A stretch of DNA of 64,000 bases from Halobacillus_A sp043497005 (GTDB lineage: Bacteria; Bacillota; Bacilli; Bacillales; Halobacillaceae). Of the stretch, positions 61,330-64,000 are shown piece after piece (the first letter of the stretch is position 1; each line of letters starts with the position of its first letter). The DNA lies in NCBI RefSeq assembly GCF_043497005.1, contig NZ_JBIEKE010000003.1, positions 744,001-808,000 on the forward strand, in the 5' to 3' direction. The translations under genes were made by a program, and so were the position numbers. A model generated the notes under the pieces. The model was not told the DNA's origin. It ran no database searches and saw nothing but the letters and a program-made list of their open reading frames with translations.

Positions 61330-61794
61330 TTATTTTCTGCGAATACCAATCGTTCGGCCGGCTTGTTTTGGCGGGTTCTGATCAGCTTGATTCTGATGAA
61401 TTTCATAAATGTTTTTTTCCACGAGTTCCGGGAATGGTGCTCCCCGTCCTTCTGATTGATCAATCCCCATCAGCATTTCTTCTAATGTGGCAGTCAGCTC
61501 GCCATCATCATTGTGCATGGATAAAAATAAGTGGATACGCTTCGCATCATAATCCAGCACCTGGGCTCTGATCGTAAATACTTCTCCTTCTTTCATTTCC
61601 TGCAAATAGCACGTATGAGTTTCTAGTGTAAAGATCGTATATTGAAAGCGGGCGCGGGCTTCTTCAGTAAGGCCGATATCTTCAATAAAAGCATCGGTTG
61701 CCTGACTGAATGCTGTATTGTATTCCGCATCATTCATGTGTCCGTTGTAATCGACCCAATCTGAAGGGACGGTTTGCTTAAATTGAAAATCCAC
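61330..61794 (-). CDS. Betainyl-CoA thioesterase-like protein (hotdog fold)
   Basis: A 154-aa hotdog thioesterase (SDWVDYNGHMNDAEYNTAFS, with the Asp/His active-site region near residues 14-22). In characterised carnitine operons (cdhB in pseudomonads) it hydrolyses betainyl-CoA to glycine betaine and CoA. It lies 13 bases after the carnitine dehydrogenase gene and before the terminator. The C-terminal 25 residues are polar. Confidence 0.88.
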   Translation of the reverse strand: MDFQFKQTVPSDWVDYNGHMNDAEYNTAFSQATDAFIEDIGLTEEARARFQYTIFTLETHTCYLQEMKEGEVFTIRAQVLDYDAKRIHLFLSMHNDDGELTATLEEMLMGIDQSEGRGAPFPELVEKNIYEIHQNQADQNPPKQAGRTIGIRRK

Positions 61795-61807
61795 GGCTGA
61801 CCCTCCT

Positions 61808-62752
61808 TTATACGTGATTTTTCTCTTGCTCTTTCGGCCAATATTCCTGTACTAGATCGTATAATCTAATTAAAAATTCGTTGCGGTTCTGATCAAGTTC
61901 AGACATGGACATGCCGTTGGACTGTTCTTCACAGCCTGATACCACTTTATTGTACAGTTCATCGGTCAGTTCCGGGGCTTCAAGCTTCGTCCACGGCTTT
62001 TTCAAGGCGGGACCGAATTGTTTGAGCATATGACGCATGCCTCCCTCTCCTCCTGCTAAGTGGAAGGTTAAGAAAGGCCCATACTGCGCATACCGGAGTC
62101 CCGCTCCGTGTGTAAAGGCTTTGTCCACTTCTTCTGTTGTAGCAATGCCTTCGTTCACAATGTGAAGCGATTCTCTCCAGATCGCTTCAATTAAACGGTC
62201 GGCAATATGACCTTCAATCTCATGGCGAACGAGAAGAACTTTCATATTGATACTTTCATAAAAAGCCTTCGCTCTTTCTACATTCTCCAGCGTGGTCTGT
62301 TTTCCTGCTACGACTTCTACGAGCGGCAAAATATATACCGGGTGGAAGGGGTGCGCGACCACGAAGCGCTCGGGATGCTGTAGATTTGCCTGCAATTCTG
62401 AAGGCATGATGCCTGAGGTGCTCGATCCGATGAGCGCTTCAGGTTTCGCGTGCTGGTCAATAGACTGCAGAACGGTTTGTTTTAGCTCTTCGATTTCGGG
62501 CACATTTTCTTGAATGAAATCTGCGTCTTTTACCGCATCTGCTAATTCCGTTTCAAAGCTTAAACGTTCTTTAGAAGCTCCTTCTGCCAGGCCAAGGGCT
62601 TCGACATACGGCCACGATTGTTCAACAGCACGGCGCATACGTTCTTCCGCTCCTTCGGCTGGATCTGTCGCCACTACGTCATATCCTTGGGCCAGTATAC
62701 GGGTAATCCACCCGTTTCCAATGACTCCTGTACCTACAATAGCGATTTTCAT
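61808..62752 (-). CDS. cdhA: L-carnitine 3-dehydrogenase
   Basis: A 314-aa NAD-dependent enzyme of the 3-hydroxyacyl-CoA dehydrogenase family that oxidises L-carnitine to 3-dehydrocarnitine. The Rossmann motif is VGTGVIGNGW (residues 6-15), and the substrate-domain signature VVAHPFHPVYILPLVEVVAG (about 129-148) and AQYGPFLTFHLAGG are typical of carnitine dehydrogenases. It lies between the beta-keto acid cleavage enzyme (2 bases after its stop) and the thioesterase. The context makes the substrate call strong. Confidence 0.92.
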   Translation of the reverse strand: MKIAIVGTGVIGNGWITRILAQGYDVVATDPAEGAEERMRRAVEQSWPYVEALGLAEGASKERLSFETELADAVKDADFIQENVPEIEELKQTVLQSIDQHAKPEALIGSSTSGIMPSELQANLQHPERFVVAHPFHPVYILPLVEVVAGKQTTLENVERAKAFYESINMKVLLVRHEIEGHIADRLIEAIWRESLHIVNEGIATTEEVDKAFTHGAGLRYAQYGPFLTFHLAGGEGGMRHMLKQFGPALKKPWTKLEAPELTDELYNKVVSGCEEQSNGMSMSELDQNRNEFLIRLYDLVQEYWPKEQEKNHV

Positions 62753-62754
62753 GC

Positions 62755-63645
62755 TTACTTTCCTCCCCTCGGGTTTCGTAGATTGAGAAATTCACGTGCT
62801 TCCTGCGGCGTCATTGACTGCAGATCCAGGCCGTTCAACATCGTGACAGCCTTATCAACGAGCTGTTCGTTTGTGGCTGGAACTCCTTTTGATAGGTATA
62901 TATTATCCTCTAACCCAACACGGATGTTTCCTCCTAGAAGGGCTGCTTGAGAAGCCATCGGCATCTGCATGCGGCCAATCCCGAAAGCAGACCAATGTGC
63001 GTTTTCTGGAATTCGGTTCTGCATGTACATCATCGTCTCTGCATCTGCAGCCGCTCCCCATGGAATTCCAAGACAAAATTGATACATCGGATCACCGTCT
63101 ATCAGTCCTTCTTTCACTAACTGGTTGGCAAAACGAATATGGCCGGTGTCGAAGCATTCAAGCTCCGGCTTAACTCCGCTCTCTTGTATAAGTTTTGCCT
63201 GATCTCTAAGCCAGTCCGTCGGGCTCATATAAATCATGTCACCGAAGTTTGTGCTTCCGCAATCGAGCGTACACATTTCCGGAAGCAGCTCACCTACCGG
63301 CTCATGACGTTCCGCTGGCGTCTGCATATCTGTTCTATCACCGCCAGCCGCTGGCGTGTCTAAACTTGGAATAAAGTCACCGCCGCCCCCGGACGTTATA
63401 TTAATGATCACATCAGTTTCAGATTCACGAATGCGATCGACAATTTCTCGATAATGCTCAACATTATGGCTGATCCCGCCTGTTTTAGGATCACGTGCGT
63501 GTACGTGGGCCACCGTCGCCCCTGCTTTTGCAGATTCAATCGCTGATTCTGCGATCTCTTTCGGTGTGACCGGTACGTGTGGATTTTTTTCTAACGTATC
63601 TCCTGCGCCTGTAACTGCAGAAGTCAGTAATACTTTATTTTTCAT
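62755..63645 (-). CDS. Beta-keto acid cleavage enzyme (dehydrocarnitine cleavage)
   Basis: A 296-aa BKACE (DUF849) TIM-barrel protein. Zn2+ ligands HVHARDPKTGG (about residues 47-57) and the later His/Glu sites are present. With acetyl-CoA it cleaves 3-dehydrocarnitine to acetoacetate and betainyl-CoA (pathway knowledge). First gene of the operon, in front of carnitine dehydrogenase and thioesterase. AAGGAGGA precedes the ATG. The product glycine betaine is a compatible solute, so the pathway can serve both nutrition and osmoprotection. Confidence 0.92.
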   Translation of the reverse strand: MKNKVLLTSAVTGAGDTLEKNPHVPVTPKEIAESAIESAKAGATVAHVHARDPKTGGISHNVEHYREIVDRIRESETDVIINITSGGGGDFIPSLDTPAAGGDRTDMQTPAERHEPVGELLPEMCTLDCGSTNFGDMIYMSPTDWLRDQAKLIQESGVKPELECFDTGHIRFANQLVKEGLIDGDPMYQFCLGIPWGAAADAETMMYMQNRIPENAHWSAFGIGRMQMPMASQAALLGGNIRVGLEDNIYLSKGVPATNEQLVDKAVTMLNGLDLQSMTPQEAREFLNLRNPRGGK

Positions 63646-63692
63646 TCAAAAGATCCTCCTTTGAATTGGTGTTTTGTTTTGATTCGAATAAA

Positions 63693-63721
63693 AGTGTACC
63701 ATCTGGACTGTTTAGTATCAA
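63693..63721 (-). promoter_or_regulatory. Promoter of the carnitine operon with operator
   Basis: Minus strand: -35 TTGATA (63721-63716), 17-bp spacer, -10 TACACT (63698-63693). CCATCTGGACTGTTTAGT (63699-63716, plus strand) fills the spacer and recurs in the divergent promoter. Confidence 0.7.
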
Positions 63722-63885
63722 CAGTTGTTTTAAAGTTTTATTTATCTTTTCCTCAAGCAGCCCTGTTTTGAATTATATTTTGAATACACTCACCTATAAT
63801 ACTCAAAATCTGTGATAAAAGTCTTATAAAACTATCTATCTCCACTATTGTTCCATATCCTCTAATTTCCTGCCTTATTTGTATT

Positions 63886-63914
63886 TTGAAAGAAAACCGT
63901 CTGGATTGTACAGT
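63886..63914 (+). promoter_or_regulatory. Promoter of the divergent gene with the same operator
   Basis: -35 TTGAAA (63886-63891), 17-bp spacer, -10 TACAGT (63909-63914). CCGTCTGGATTGTACAGT (63897-63914) covers the spacer and -10. Confidence 0.7.
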
Positions 63915-63967
63915 TTAAAAAGTGGAGAAAAATAAATTCAGTTAACGATAAATAAAGGAGGATTATT

Positions 63968-64000
63968 GTGAGGAAACAACTCATGGATTGGAAAACGTTT
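63968..64000 (+). CDS. Start of a divergent gene, cut by the window edge
   Basis: A GTG after AAAGGAGG opens VRKQLMDWKTF and runs off the window. Too short to identify. Its promoter shares the operator of the carnitine operon, so a carnitine transporter or regulator is likely (inference). Confidence 0.5.
   Translation, partial: MRKQLMDWKTF

Overview
The window is chromosomal DNA of a Gram-positive, low-GC Bacillaceae bacterium. The evidence is strong AAGGAGG-type ribosome binding sites, a perfect CIRCE element before groESL, CcpA-type cre sites, a class III fructose-1,6-bisphosphatase, and the B. subtilis-like neighbourhood groEL-groES-ydiL-ydiK ... rex-moaC-ydiF. A moderately halophilic genus such as Halobacillus or Virgibacillus would fit (inference only). 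No rRNA, tRNA or CRISPR array was seen. LAYOUT. (1) 1-10.4 kb: a minus-strand carbon catabolism block, rpiB-glpX-tal-tkt and then 3-hydroxyacyl-CoA-dehydrogenase-like oxidoreductase, GntP permease, TIM-barrel sugar enzyme, dhaK and dhaL (cut by the window edge), with a divergent DeoR-type regulator. It reads as a sugar-acid pathway: import, oxidation, possible decarboxylation to a tetrulose or triulose, phosphorylation by DhaKL, isomerisation by RpiB, and carbon rearrangement by transaldolase, transketolase and FBPase. (2) 10.4-34.2 kb: an accessory region with IS3, arsA and adenine deaminase remnants, a MNT/HEPN pair whose HEPN gene is frameshifted, an arsR-arsI arsenical unit with a tiny Cys-rich peptide, cardiolipin synthase, a DUF421 protein, a K+/H+ antiporter, an ECF sigma factor with its DGPF partner, a YcbLMNO-like two-component/ABC system, and ArsR/MerR-controlled SRPBCC genes. 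Modules here are separated by a dispersed ~160-190 bp repeat that ends in a copy of the groEL 3' end. (3) 34.5-43 kb: a complete malonate decarboxylase locus (mdcH-A-B-C-DE-G, with D and E fused), its GntR-type regulator and the divergent malonate carrier madLM. (4) 43.5-49.5 kb: a Mn2+ (yybP-ykoY) riboswitch before a 41-aa basic peptide and a protein-kinase-like gene, then a poly-gamma-glutamate locus (capB with an in-frame stop, capC, small membrane peptide, capD) and a truncated poly-gamma-glutamate hydrolase. (5) 49.6-59 kb: conserved core genes groEL, groES, ydiL, ydiK, a GNAT, an MFS pump, a lipoprotein, rex, moaC and ydiF. (6) 59-64 kb: class III fbp and an L-carnitine catabolic operon (beta-keto acid cleavage enzyme, carnitine dehydrogenase, thioesterase) with a divergent gene that runs off the window. 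MOST UNUSUAL SIGNALS: the groEL-3'-end repeat family that brackets stress-gene modules without any recombinase in view; the Mn2+ riboswitch controlling a kinase-like gene; and the coherent sugar-acid operon whose substrate is not obvious. Three repressor motifs can be read by eye: TTTTCG sites for the DeoR regulon, GTCGACWGT sites for mdc/mad, and paired CCRTCTGGAYTGT sites for carnitine.
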